A stretch of DNA of 64,000 nucleotides, taken from Tragulus kanchil. Taxonomy: Eukaryota > Chordata > Mammalia > Artiodactyla > Tragulidae. The stretch covers positions 172,541,298-172,605,297 of the forward strand of contig JAIOJX010000030.1 in the NCBI GenBank assembly GCA_022376925.1. Direction: 5' to 3'. Below are positions 21,963 to 34,128 of the stretch, piece after piece. Each line of letters opens with the position of its first letter. Positions within the stretch are counted from its first letter, which is position 1. The notes under the pieces were generated by a model. The model made no database searches and was not told the DNA's origin. It worked only from the letters and a program-made list of their open reading frames with translations. Made by a program: the position numbers and the translations under genes.

Positions 21963-22388
21963 GATTATGGCTTTTTTCATAGTAACTCAAGTCTGTAAAC
22001 AATACAAATATCCATCAACTGCAGAATGATTAGATAAACTGTGGGCTATTTGTAAGATGGAATATGACATTGCAATGGAAATAAACTACTAAAGCACACA
22101 ACAATTTACATGAGTCTTCAAAATAAGAGTCTAGATGAAGCAAAATAAGCTAGATGTAGAAGAGTGGATAGTAGATGATGGCCATTATATAAATTTGAAA
22201 AGCAAATGAGTTAATCACTACATTTAAATTGTTTGCACTTTATTTCTTATTATTATTACATCAGTTGCACTTCAGATCATCAGACAGTGGGTCCCAGAGG
22301 TTGGAGAGTCCTTGATAAAAAGTGTACTTTAAAAAGAAAGATAATTAGAAATGGAAAAAGATAAACCAAGTAACTAATAGGCACAAGA

Positions 22389-23303
22389 AAGCTGATAGAC
22401 TATGTTTATATATGACAAGTTTGCAAACAAAGAAATGTAAATTACAATCAAACTAAGATACAAATACACATCAATCAGAAAGGCTAAAATGTAAAGACTG
22501 GCAATATCAAAAGTCAAAGTAGCTGTGAAACAACTGCAACGCTCATCACTATTTGCGGGGGTAAAAAATTGGACAATGGGCTTCCCTAGTGGTCCAATGG
22601 GTAAGGACTCTGCCTTGCAGTGCACGGGGCACCGGTTCGATCGCTGGCCCAGGAAGTTCCCACAGGCTGCAGAGTGGCTGGATGGGTGTGTCCAATTACT
22701 AGCCATCACTCTGGAATGCATGAGCGGTGCTCTGCAGTGAAAGAGGCCACTGCGATGGGAGGCCCACACATGCCGAAGAATAAAAAGACAGATGCAAATA
22801 AATATAAATTAAAAAAAAGAGACATGATGAGGAAAAGGAAAAAAAAAAGGGACAACGACCTTGGATGATAGTTTTAGGAGTTTTTTTTTTTTTTTTTTAA
22901 GATAAACATAATGCCACTGTATAGCCCAGTAATTCCACTCCTACCTACTCATCCAAAAGGATGAAAACACTGTTGACAAAAAGACTTGTATAAGGATGTG
23001 TGTGTGTGTACACACACACACACATATACATGTATATATACACACACACACATACACACATACATAGATTATGGCTTTTTTCATAGTAACTCAAGTCTGT
23101 AAACAATACAAATATCCATCAACTGCAGAATGATTAGATAAACTGTGGGCTATTTGTAAGATGGAATATGACATTGCAATGGAAATAAACTACTAAAGCA
23201 CACAACAATTTACATGAGTCTTCAAAATAAGAGTCTAGATGAAGCAAAATAAGCTAGATGTAGAAGAGTGGATAGTATATTATGGCCTTTATATAAATTT
23301 AAA
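22389..23303 (+). mobile_element. Old LINE-1 ORF2 end, second copy
   Basis: Repeat of 21285-22200 with the same nested elements, offset 1104. Confidence 0.7.
22578..22818 (+). mobile_element. CHR-like SINE nested in old L1, second copy
   Basis: Repeat of 21474-21714 in duplication F, offset 1104, same private changes. Confidence 0.92.
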
Positions 23304-23311
23304 GAATAGGC

Positions 23312-26092
23312 AAAACAAATCTATTGCAATAAAAACTAAAATATGTGACATTCTTCACAGAACTAGACCAAGGAATAACACACTTCATATGGAAATACAA
23401 AAGACCTCGAATAGCCAAAGCAATCCTGAAAAAGAAGAATGGAGCTGGAGGGATCAGCCTCCCCAATTTCAGACTATACTACAAAGCAACAGTCATCAAG
23501 ACAGTATGGTACTGGCACAAACACAAAAATATTGACCAATGGAACAAGTTAGAGAACCCAGAGATAAATCCACACACCTACAGGTACCTTATTTTTGACA
23601 AATGAGGTGAAAATTTAAAATGGGACAAAGACAGCCTCTTCAACAAGTGGTGCTGGGAAAATTGGACAGCTACATGCAAAAAAATGAACTTGGAACATTC
23701 CCTAACACCAAACACAAAGATAAACTCAAAATGTATTAAAGGCCTAATGTAAGACCAGAAACCCTAAAACTCTTAGAGGAAACTATAGGCAAAACACTCA
23801 AGGACATAAATCAAAGCAAGATCTTCTCTGACCCACCTACTAGAATAGCAGAACTAAAAACAAAAATGAACATGTGGGACCTAATGAAACTTAAAAGCTT
23901 TTGTACAGCAAAAGAAACTACCAAAAAGCTGAACAGACAACCTACAGAATGGGAGAAAATAATAGCAAATGCAACAACTTACAAAGAATTAATATCTAAA
24001 ATCTACAAGCAACTCAGACAACTCAGCACTGGAAAAATGAACAGCCCAATCAAGAAATGGGCAAAAGACCTAAAGAGACATCTCTCTAAAGAAAACATAC
24101 AGATAGCCAAAAAAAAACAGGAAATGATTCTCAACATCACTTATTATTAGAGAAATGCAAATCAAAATTACAATGAGATATCACCTCACACCAGTCAAAA
24201 TGGCCATCATGAAAAAACCTATAGACAATAAATGCTGGAGAGGATGCAGAGAAAAGGCAACATGCTTGCATTGCTGGTGAGAATGTAAACTGATACAGCA
24301 GCTATGGAAGACAGTATGGAGATTCCTTACAAAACTAAAAATAGAAGCACCATATGACCTAGTAATCCCACTATTAGGCTTATACCCTGATGAAATCAAA
24401 ATTGAAAGAGACACCTGTACACTAGTGTTCATTGCAGCTCTCTATACAATAGCTAGAACATGGAAGCAACCTAGATGTCCATCGATGAATGAATGGATCC
24501 AGAAGCTCTGGTACATATATACAATGGAGTACTTCTCAGCTGTAAAAAAGAAATGCAGAAGAATCAGCCTTAATGAGGTAGATGGATCTAGAACCTATTA
24601 TAAAAAGTGAAGTAAGCCAAAAAGAGAAAGACAAGTACAGTACACTAACACATATATATGGAATCTAGTAAGATGGTAATGACAACACATGCAGTGAAGT
24701 GATGAAAAAACAGACATAGAGAACAGACACATGGACATTGTGGGGAATGAACAAGGGGTGGGAGGCAAACAGGGAGTAAACCTATATTATCATATGTGAA
24801 AAAGATAGCTATGGTCATTGCACAGTGGGAATAGGGATCCTGCTGGGGTGCGGCGATGGCCTGGAGTGGTGGGATGGGGGCTGGGAGGGTGCCAAGGATA
24901 AAAAAAAAACTTCCAAAGCAAGATCTTCTCTGACCCACCTACTAGAATAGCAGAACTAAAAACAAAAATGAACATGTGGGACCTAATGAAACTTAAAAGC
25001 TTTTGTACAGCAAAAGAAACTACCAAAAAGCTGAACAGACAACCTACAGAATGGGAGAAAATAATAGCAAATGCAACAACTTACAAAGAATTAATATCTA
25101 AAATCTACAAGCAACTCAGACAACTCAGCACTGGAAAAATGAACAGCCCAATCAAGAAATGGGCAAAAGACCTAAAGAGACATCTCTCTAAAGAAAACAT
25201 ACAGATAGCCAAAAAAAAACAGGAAATGATTCTCAACATCACTTATTATTAGAGAAATGCAAATCAAAATTACAATGAGATATCACCTCACACCAGTCAA
25301 AATGGCCATCATGAAAAAACCTATAGACAATAAATGCTGGAGAGGATGCAGAGAAAAGGCAACATGCTTGCATTGCTGGTGAGAATGTAAACTGATACAG
25401 CAGCTATGGAAGACAGTATGGAGATTCCTTACAAAACTAAAAATAGAAGCACCATATGACCTAGTAATCCCACTATTAGGCTTATACCCTGATGAAATCA
25501 AAATTGAAAGAGACACCTGTACACTAGTGTTCATTGCAGCTCTCTATACAATAGCTAGAACATGGAAGCAACCTAGATGTCCATCGATGAATGAATGGAT
25601 CCAGAAGCTCTGGTACATATATACAATGGAGTACTTCTCAGCTGTAAAAAAGAAATGCAGAAGAATCAGCCTTAATGAGGTAGATGGATCTAGAACCTAT
25701 TATAAAAAGTGAAGTAAGCCAAAAAGAGAAAGACAAGTACAGTACACTAACACATATATATGGAATCTAGTAAGATGGTAATGACAACACATGCAGTGAA
25801 GTGATGAAAAAACAGACATAGAGAACAGACACATGGACATTGTGGGGAATGAACAAGGGGTGGGAGGCAAACAGGGAGTAAACCTATATTATCATATGTG
25901 AAAAAGATAGCTATGGTCATTGCACAGTGGGAATAGGGGATCCTGCTGGGGTGCGGTGCGATGGCCTGGAGTGGTGGGATGGGGGGGCTGGGAGGGTGCC
26001 AAGGATAACATATGACTAATCTGGGTTTATACATATCTATAAACAACAAAACTCTGTAAAAGTAAAATAAAAATAATTATTAAAAAAAACCA
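23312..26092 (+). mobile_element. LINE-1 ORF2 C-terminal part and 3' UTR, interrupted by duplication G
   Basis: From ttcttcacagaactagacca (23351) the sequence follows L1 ORF2: aagcaatcctgaaaaag, acaaagcaacagtcatcaag, tggtactggcacaaac, ttcaacaagtggtgctggga, then the ORF2 end and a 3' UTR with gagaacagacacatggacat and ctctgtaaaagtaaaataaa before an A-rich end. Frames of 86-98 codons survive but stops and frameshifts break ORF2, so it is a dead 5'-truncated copy. The endonuclease and RT core are absent. Of the two middle copies (23812-24900 and 24914-26008) only one is expected in the real element. The 3' UTR differs from the pecoran L1 end I know. Confidence 0.88.
23812..26008. repeat. Direct duplication G (23812-24900 / 24914-26008)
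   Basis: caaagcaagatcttctctga at 23812 recurs at 24914, offset 1102. Copy 1 stops at gccaaggata (24900), followed by 13 odd bases (A-run then cttc), while copy 2 continues to acatatgactaatctggg. Near the end copy 1 has shorter runs (gaatagggatc versus gaataggggatc, cggcgatgg versus cggtgcgatgg, and two fewer G). Confidence 0.9.
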
Positions 26093-27097
26093 AAAAACAA
26101 AAATAAGGACAATTTTGGATGTGAGCACTATGATTGAATCCATTTTTAGAAAAAAGAATCCAAGTCAGAGAAGTTAAAAAACTAGTTCGACATTACAAGG
26201 ATATTCCGGTCTGTCAAAAATTAAAATAAAATATGACTTGCTTTGGGGTAAGGATTGGTCAGAAAACACAAAGATGCCTTTTGTGCTAATAGAGATATTC
26301 TAAATCTTGGTAGCAGTAGGCATTCTCTATCCTGGTAAGACAAATGGTTAGGTGGGAACAAAGATTTATCAAAACTCATATAATTTTACTCTTAAGCTCT
26401 AAGAATTAAAAATACTTATCTGAGAATTTCACAGTATGTAAATATTTTTTCAATGAGAAAAATCACATTTCTGAATAATGATTGAACTCATATTTTAAAG
26501 CTCATCTAAAGTCAAGTCAAATTTTTTTTTTTTTTTTCACTATTCCACAGTGCACTGGCTAACATTAAATTGAGTCAGGGATTTAAGATTATGGTTTAGG
26601 TTGTTATTTTTAGCTTATAAAAGAATTTCCTATGTTTGTTTTTGTAATAGCAACATTGTACTTTTTTTTTTTTTTTTTGGTAGGGAAAAAAAAAAGAAGT
26701 GATCCCTTGGGAAGCTGGATCAAACTCTTTAAAACCGCAGGGGTGCCAATTAGCACAGTTTCAGAAGATGCCTGAACTTCAATTCCAGAGAGACACTCCC
26801 ATACTACCAAGGATGCAGCCCATGAAACACCAAGTTATTTTCTAAAACTGGTATTTCAATAGTCATCCAAACTAAATGGAAAGCATACAACCATATAAAT
26901 GTTCATGAAGTCAGCATGTTATAAAAGTTTAGGTTCTTCAATTCTGTTCAATTTTCCTACTACATTTACCCTGAAAATTTAAGTGAGTCAAGGCTATGAC
27001 ATTTTGTGGAGAAAGTAAAAGCTATACATTTTTTTTTTTTGTTATTACACCTGTGAACTTTTCTGGGCTCAGTATCTTTCCTCATTCTTTGTGTATG
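26093..27097. other. AT-rich stretch with two T-runs
   Basis: T-runs at 26521-26537 and 26661-26678. The latter is followed by an A-run. No family or exon recognised. Confidence 0.4.
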
Positions 27098-27205
27098 TAT
27101 TTACTCATTCATTCAATTACAACAGTTGCTAAACTATTACAATAAGAAGAATATCAGGGATAAAACAAAAGGTTCCTGAGCATTCAGGGAGCATATTTCA
27201 TAGAT
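27098..27205 (-). mobile_element. Probable L2 fragment
   Basis: tttactcattcattcaattac, then agggataaaacaaaaggttc and attcagggagcatatttc resemble the antisense L2 3' end. Confidence 0.55.
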
Positions 27206-27601
27206 ACTTAGGCATGCTTGTGTTTCACACTATTTCTAAAAGGGAGAAATAAAGCACTGTTCCTCTAACATATATACATGTCAAATCTCTTCCTCAAGTG
27301 GAAAATGTACCATATGCATAGCTTATCACCCTAATGAGCTCAGAAAAGACTGCTTTACCTTCTTGTAGGACAAACTTCATCCTATGATTATGAGCCATCT
27401 TAGATGTTGGTTTTTCTTCAATGGCACCTAAAAATATTTCTTAATAGCTGTCCATACAAGAACTATAATTATAGTCCTGTTGAAGAGTTGAAACCAAAAA
27501 CCAAGGACATTAATTTCACCATGAAGTTCCTCTTCAATTGCCTTCCTGGCTGCTTGGTAGAACACAATATATTAAATAAACTCACAGGTGAGAATGAACT
27601 A
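27206..27601. other. Non-repetitive stretch, nothing recognised
   Basis: A 71-codon frame (27404-27619) has no family resemblance. Confidence 0.35.
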
Positions 27602-29955
27602 TCTGAGTCTAAATTTTAGATTGGTGGACATTTCTCAATGGCATCATCATTTAATAGGTCAGAAGTGAACCTAGAAGGTGCTCGTTTACCTATGGAATTA
27701 TGTCATGTAACAGGAAATAGTGAATCAGATTTTCAAGATAGTCTAATGTATCCCACAGATTTAGGTTTTACTATTATTATTGAAACATAAGAAAGACTTA
27801 ACAAATAACTATCTACTAGATTTTAAATTCTTTAATTCACCCAATCACTCAAAGTGCTATGGATTACACTGCCTGGCATATAATTTCAACATTCATGACA
27901 CACAAAGTTGAATCACTAGAAGACAGAAACAGCTGTTAACTAGAGAAATAAGGAAATTCTGTAAAGAATTTAAAAATCATTCTGGGTAATCGGTTCCAAT
28001 TTTGAAAATTAACAGCTGCTTTGAAAACACAAAATCCATACATTTCAGGCTTTATTTTGCTTTTGTCCCTTGGCCACTTCAATGTTTGTCATCAGGGTAT
28101 ATAATAGCTGAGAATGTACAATACATGTACTGATGGGGCTTCCATCAGTTACCCATCTCCTCTAAGAGATTCAGTGGTTTCCTATGAACTTCTACAAGCC
28201 AGAGGTATGGCAAATTCAAAGAATGCTCGGTAATGACTAAAAGAGAAAAAAGGTTCTAAGATGAAAGGGATGATAACAAGTGTTACATGAGGCAGAGGAG
28301 TCAAGAATGTCTACATGTAGGCCAAGCCATGCAATTTGCCAATTAAGAAGTTCTAGTGACCTCTCAGGAGAAGTTCTAAGTAGTATCAACAGTATGGACA
28401 CCAAACTAGCAAACATGATGCTGGAAAGGAAACAAGGGAGAGTATTCTGTTTATTCACAGTATTTAGTAAACAGGAGATTCTTTATTCCAGTTATTCTAA
28501 GTCTTTCATATTTCATACCACTCCACTGACACTTTATTGTTGGTGGATGGGTTCACTGCTGTCCTCAAGGTTTTACTGACTGAAGGACACTGAGCCAACA
28601 CTCCTTAGGATAAAGAAACCTTTTAGGGACTGTTTATAGTTTTCCATAAACCATTTTCAGGCCAATGTTGTAGGAACAGTTAATCTGACTGTAAAGAGTT
28701 TAGCGTCCAAAGTTTCATATTTTTCACCAGGGTGGATTGTTACTTCCCTGGAAAACACAGCAGTAGCCACTTCCTCAAATTTCTGAGTCTAAATTTTAGA
28801 TTGGTGGACATTTCTCAATGGCATCATCATTTAATAGGTCAGAAGTGAACCTAGAAGGTGCTCGTTTACCTATGGAATTATGTCATGTAACAGGAAATAG
28901 TGAATCAGATTTTCAAGATAGTCTAATGTATCCCACAGATTTAGGTTTTACTATTATTATTGAAACATAAGAAAGACTTAACAAATAACTATCTACTAGA
29001 TTTTAAATTCTTTAATTCACCCAATCACTCAAAGTGCTATGGATTACACTGCCTGGCATATAATTTCAACATTCATGACACACAAAGTTGAATCACTAGA
29101 AGACAGAAACAGCTGTTAACTAGAGAAATAAGGAAATTCTGTAAAGAATTTAAAAATCATTCTGGGTAATCGGTTCCAATTTTGAAAATTAACAGCTGCT
29201 TTGAAAACACAAAATCCATACATTTCAGGCTTTATTTTGCTTTTGTCCCTTGGCCACTTCAATGTTTGTCATCAGGGTATATAATAGCTGAGAATGTACA
29301 ATACATGTACTGATGGGGCTTCCATCAGTTACCCATCTCCTCTAAGAGATTCAGTGGTTTCCTATGAACTTCTACAAGCCAGAGGTATGGCAAATTCAAA
29401 GAATGCTCGGTAATGACTAAAAGAGAAAAAAGGTTCTAAGATGAAAGGGATGATAACAAGTGTTACATGAGGCAGAGGAGTCAAGAATGTCTACATGTAG
29501 GCCAAGCCATGCAATTTGCCAATTAAGAAGTTCTAGTGACCTCTCAGGAGAAGTTCTAAGTAGTATCAACAGTATGGACACCAAACTAGCAAACATGATG
29601 CTGGAAAGGAAACAAGGGAGAGTATTCTGTTTATTCACAGTATTTAGTAAACAGGAGATTCTTTATTCCAGTTATTCTAAGTCTTTCATATTTCATACCA
29701 CTCCACTGACACTTTATTGTTGGTGGATGGGTTCACTGCTGTCCTCAAGGTTTTACTGACTGAAGGACACTGAGCCAACACTCCTTAGGATAAAGAAACC
29801 TTTTAGGGACTGTTTATAGTTTTCCATAAACCATTTTCAGGCCAATGTTGTAGGAACAGTTAATCTGACTGTAAAGAGTTTAGCGTCCAAAGTTTCATAT
29901 TTTTCACCAGGGTGGATTGTTACTTCCCTGGAAAACACAGCAGTAGCCACTTCCT
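27602..29955. repeat. Direct duplication H (27602-28775 / 28782-29955)
   Basis: tctgagtctaaattttagat at 27602 recurs at 28782. Both copies end in cagtagccacttcct (28775, 29955), so the offset is a constant 1180, the longest of the set. Six bases (caaatt) separate the copies. The unit holds no recognised repeat, so a repeat-mediated collapse or expansion is hard to invoke here. Open frames in it (73 codons minus, 99 codons plus) overlap on opposite strands and match nothing I know. Confidence 0.92.
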
Positions 29956-30600
29956 AGTTGTTTCACATCCTCTTAGATATGACAGTGTATAGGCACAAAG
30001 TTCACTCTCATTATCAGTTTGAATGGTGAGGGGGGCTAGGCTCTTAACATCTGGGTTAGGTGTGCCTGTCACCCTCCTTTATCAGTAACTGAGTAAATGA
30101 TCAAGTTGGCTTTGTTCTGCAAGCATGCGGCTTCAGTGGTAACATTTCATCAGGTACTAGATTCATAGGTACTAGATCCATTTGTTCCACATTTGAGGCT
30201 TCTGCTTTTATTATAAATCATAACTGATTTATACTATAATTTATTACACATCAGATTCAGAAGGAAGGAGATCATAGAAGGATGGTCCACATCTCACTTG
30301 TCTTGGCCTCCATTTCTCAACTACTGGACAATTGTGATTACAAATATATTTAGTATAATAAATAATGTATTTGGTCTTTGTCCATGGTTTCTAGCAAAAG
30401 CTTTAAAAACCCTCGGCACTTCATGAATGATGGAAGCATGTTTGTTGTTTTTGTACAAATAAATGACTAACAGCAGACCCCTAGACAGTTTCAGGACGAG
30501 TTTATTGGCAGAAAGTTCCACAATATGAATCAAGCATTAAAACATTCAACCTTCCTAACCTCCTGAGAAGATGGAGGTTGGAAATTTAGTTTAGTCCTCT
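29956..30600. other. Non-repetitive stretch, nothing recognised
   Basis: No repeat family or exon recognised. The sequence is AT-rich. Confidence 0.35.
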
Positions 30601-30990
30601 GGCCAGTAATTTACCCCATTATGGCTATGCAATGAAACTCCAATAAAATCTGAACATCAGGGCTCTGTGGAGCTTCCTAGTTGGTGAAAACACTGATGTT
30701 TCTAGAGAAGCATGGAAACCCTGTGCTCCCTTCCAGCCCTCACCCTACATGAAATCCATTATAATAAGACTGTAACTCCTGAGTACAGCTCTGTCTTTAG
30801 TTCTGTGTAACCCTAGAAATCTGAACCTGATAGGTTGATGTGATTTATTTATTTATTTATTGCTAATAATCTCAGAAGTGTGGAAGACCTGGAGACCCTC
30901 CACTTGCTGCTGGCATGTGGACAGAGAGCACTCTTGTGGAAAGCTGAGCCCTTAACTTATGAGGTCTGTGCTTACTTCTGCTCTAGCACC
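30601..30990 (+). repeat. Possible ancient LTR-like repeat
   Basis: Blocks such as gctctgtggagcttcctagt, tggtgaaaacactgatg and aataagactgtaactcctga resemble an old mammalian repeat consensus with an internal aataaa-type signal. A (TTTA)n run lies at 30844-30862. Family not assigned and match weak. Confidence 0.35.
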
Positions 30991-31000
30991 AGAACACTAT

Positions 31001-31075
31001 GACTATATATATAGTCATATATATATACATATATATACATGTCTATATATGTTATATATAGACATATATAACCTT
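31001..31075. repeat. TA-rich tract with perfect palindromes
   Basis: gactatatatatagtc (31001-31016) is its own reverse complement. gtctatata (31041-31049) and tatatagac (31055-31063) form a 9-base-arm hairpin around tgtta. The whole tract is alternating TA. Confidence 0.9.
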
Positions 31076-31279
31076 GTTAGCCAACAAGTTTGATAAAGAA
31101 TAGAACCTTAAGAAGTCAGCTGGCTTGAGGTAGCTTTAGGATAGAGGAGATCAGAATATTTTTGTAGACATGATAGAAGAAGTTTATAGAGAAGATATTT
31201 GAAATACATCATTAGAAAGAACTGATTCATGTAACTATAAAGTTATATTTTCAAGAGCCTTGGTTTCAAGTAATAGAAA

Positions 31280-31427
31280 CAAAGCATATGTGTGTATGTG
31301 TGCATGTAAACACACAAATACTTTATATATAGTAGACATGTATTTTATTATGTATATCATATGTATATATGTGTAAATATACACACACACAGAGGTATTT
31401 GCATACATATATACATGTGCATGCACA
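31280..31427. repeat. TG/CA/TA microsatellite, left of a Bov-tA
   Basis: Mixed tgtg, cacac and tatat units up to the SINE edge. Confidence 0.8.
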
Positions 31428-31640
31428 TTAAGCTGCTTCAATCATGTCTGACTCTTTGTGACTCCACGGAATGTAGCCTGCCAGGCTCCACTGCCCATAG
31501 GAGTCTCCAGGCAAAAATACTGGAGTGGGTTGCCATGCCCTCCTCCAGGGGATCTTCCCCAAATGAGGATCAAAACCATGTCTCTTATGTCTCTTGCGAT
31601 GACAGGCATGCTCTTTACTGCTAGTACTGTCTGGGAAGAC
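31428..31640 (-). mobile_element. Bov-tA/Bov-A2 type SINE, antisense, between microsatellites
   Basis: ttaagctgcttcaatcatgt, ctgactctttgtgactccac, ggagtgggttgccatgccct, ccaggggatcttcccc and actgtctgggaagac follow the reverse complement of Bov-tA. CA/TG tracts touch both ends. Confidence 0.9.
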
Positions 31641-31812
31641 ACACACACACACACACACGAGCTCATTCCTCTATATGTGTGTATATATACATGTATATGC
31701 ATGCACATATGCATATGTGTGCATACACATGTACGTGTGTGAATATATGTATATACAACTACATGTATACACATATACGTATATCCATACATATACATAC
31801 ACAGACATGCAC
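31641..31812. repeat. CA then TG/TA microsatellite, right of a Bov-tA
   Basis: (CA)n at 31641-31658, then alternating purine-pyrimidine tgtgtatatatacatg units to 31812. Confidence 0.85.
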
Positions 31813-32662
31813 ACACATTCTCAAAGGGTAGAAGATACTGAGTATATTTATTTTCAAAAATTACAAGGAAGCCAGAAAATGTACAAGTTGGTAAGAACCT
31901 TGTCAAAATAGGGCTAAATCAATGTTATAAGGAAATAACACCTTTTGTTAGAATTACCACTAGCACAGGTCTTAGATGACTATCACTATAACCACAACTG
32001 TCCTTGGAAATCGGTTGTTGCTGCTAAAAATGAGGTCAACACTGTGGCTTTGATTCATGAGCTTCCAATTCAAAGCCTAGAATTAAATGAGCCTCACAGG
32101 CTGAGCCCTGAACTCATGCTCATAAATTGCAAAGGTCTTTAACCTAACTACAAGGCAAACAATTCTTGCTTCTTTGGTGGAAGTCGGATTTTGCCTTCTA
32201 CTGATAGTCGTATGGTTTAGGATTCCCTAGAATAAATGAGTGCTTATTTGCCAAATAGCCAAATATCACAAGTCTTCATTTTAGTTATCAAGCAATTTTT
32301 AAAGTTCAATGAACAGTTGGAATAGGTACCTTCTGAATCCAAAGTTCTCCTGAAATCCAAACCTTTGAAAGGTCTCAGCTCTTCAGCTTTGTTCCAGAAA
32401 CTTTTCAGTACTTTTATGAACATTTTTAAACATACATCAAAAATTTAAAAATTTTTACTGAGAACACCCATATAGTTACTATTTGTTTCTACTATCGGTA
32501 TTTTACTGTATTCCTTATCACAAACTTACCCCTTTATCCATTCATCAATCTAAATTACTTTTCATGTGTTTCAGAGTAACCTGTATGTCCGGACACTTTC
32601 CTCTAAAGACTTCAAAATGCACATAATTAACTAGCACTCAGCATGTTTAAAAGTTTATGAGA

Positions 32663-32958
32663 GGTGCTTCCCCTGGTGGTCCAGTGGGTAAGGGGCGCCG
32701 GTTCGATCCCTGGCCTGGGAAGATCCCACGTGCCGCGGAGAGGCTGGACTGATGTGTCCAATCACCGAGCGGGAGCTCTGGCGCACGTGTGCCCAGAGCC
32801 GGTGCTCTGTGACAAGAGAGGCCACCGTTATGGGAGGCCCACAGGAGCCAAAGAACAGAAACAGATGAAGATAGAGAAATGAAAGACCAATAGAAGTGGC
32901 CTGTCCATCCCCCCCCCTCCCCAATCCACCCCCCCAAAGATAAAAAAAAAAAAAAAAA
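32663..32958 (+). mobile_element. CHR-like SINE with C-rich tail extension, copy 1 of 3
   Basis: gtgcttcccctggtggtcca head, B box ggttcgatccc, gaagatcccacgtgccgcgg (CHR body), tail accaatagaagtggcc, then a C-run extension (32909-32935) and A-run. The stretch between A and B boxes lacks the usual ttgcagtgca, a private deletion shared by all three copies. Confidence 0.92.
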
Positions 32959-33825
32959 GTTTCCGAGACATCCACATATACTGTAAAGCACAAGTCTTGA
33001 GGAGTATTGACAAATGCCCACCATGCAAGAGAAAAAAAAATATAATCCTCTTCCCAAAGTTCCAATAGAAGCTTAGGCAATCAATGTTATAAGGAAATAA
33101 CACCTTTTGTTAGAATTACCACTAGCACAGGTCTTAGATGACTATCACTATAACCACAACTGTCCTTGGAAATCGGTTGTTGCTGCTAAAAATGAGGTCA
33201 ACACTGTGGCTTTGATTCATGAGCTTCCAATTCAAAGCCTAGAATTAAATGAGCCTCACAGGCTGAGCCCTGAACTCATGCTCATAAATTGCAAAGGTCT
33301 TTAACCTAACTACAAGGCAAACAATTCTTGCTTCTTTGGTGGAAGTCGGATTTTGCCTTCTACTGATAGTCGTATGGTTTAGGATTCCCTAGAATAAATG
33401 AGTGCTTATTTGCCAAATAGCCAAATATCACAAGTCTTCATTTTAGTTATCAAGCAATTTTTAAAGTTCAATGAACAGTTGGAATAGGTACCTTCTGAAT
33501 CCAAAGTTCTCCTGAAATCCAAACCTTTGAAAGGTCTCAGCTCTTCAGCTTTGTTCCAGAAACTTTTCAGTACTTTTATGAACATTTTTAAACATACATC
33601 AAAAATTTAAAAATTTTTACTGAGAACACCCATATAGTTACTATTTGTTTCTACTATCGGTATTTTACTGTATTCCTTATCACAAACTTACCCCTTTATC
33701 CATTCATCAATCTAAATTACTTTTCATGTGTTTCAGAGTAACCTGTATGTCCGGACACTTTCCTCTAAAGACTTCAAAATGCACATAATTAACTAGCACT
33801 CAGCATGTTTAAAAGTTTATGAGAG

Positions 33826-34128
33826 GTGCTTCCCCTGGTGGTCCAGTGGGTAAGGGGCGCCGGTTCGATCCCTGGCCTGGGAAGATCCCACGTGCCGCGG
33901 AGAGGCTGGACTGATGTGTCCAATCACCGAGCGGGAGCTCTGGCGCACGTGTGCCCAGAGCCGGTGCTCTGTGACAAGAGAGGCCACCGTTATGGGAGGC
34001 CCACAGGAGCCAAAGAACAGAAACAGATGAAGATAGAGAAATGAAAGACCAATAGAAGTGGCCTGTCCATCCCCCTCCCTCCCCACTCCACCCACCAAAA
34101 GATAAATAAATTTAAAAAAAAAAAAAAG
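33826..34128 (+). mobile_element. CHR-like SINE with C-rich tail extension, copy 2 of 3 (intact reference)
   Basis: Same element with a clean tail: C-runs at 34071-34095, ataaataaattt, then an A-run. Here the target-site duplication is visible: aaaagtttatgaga at 33811-33824 and 34125-34138. Confidence 0.93.

Larger units (their letters stand above)
21285..22200 (+). mobile_element. Old LINE-1 ORF2 end with nested SINE and microsatellite, first copy
   Basis: gacaagtttgcaaacaaag, tacacatcaatcagaaaggc, agcccagtaattccactcct, ctcatccaaaaggatgaaaa and aatatccatcaactgcagaa follow old L1 ORF2 C-terminal order. It is split by a CHR-like SINE (21474-21714) and by a GT/CA tract (21892-21962). Confidence 0.7.
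21131..23303. repeat. Direct duplication F (21131-22200 / 22234-23303)
   Basis: tgcactttatttct at 21131 recurs at 22234, offset 1103-1104 (one extra t in copy 2). Copy 1 ends near ttatataaattt (22195) and copy 2 near the same motif (about 23300). The 33 bases between them (22201-22233) fit neither copy. Substitutions cluster at the ends (gtagatgatggccatt versus gtatattatggccttt). The junction cuts the hAT-like element. Confidence 0.9.

Noticed and set aside
23239..25712. Several 60-98 codon plus-strand frames
   Set aside because: They are fragments of L1 ORF2, broken by stops and frameshifts. Annotated as the mobile element only.
28237..28579. Opposite-strand 73- and 99-codon frames, repeated at 29417-29759
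   Set aside because: The apparent conservation between the two places is only duplication H. The frames overlap on opposite strands and resemble no known protein.
30601..30990. Solo LTR of an endogenous retrovirus
   Set aside because: Only a loose resemblance to an old LTR-like consensus, with no tg...ca ends or target-site duplication that I could define, and no retroviral coding sequence anywhere in the window.
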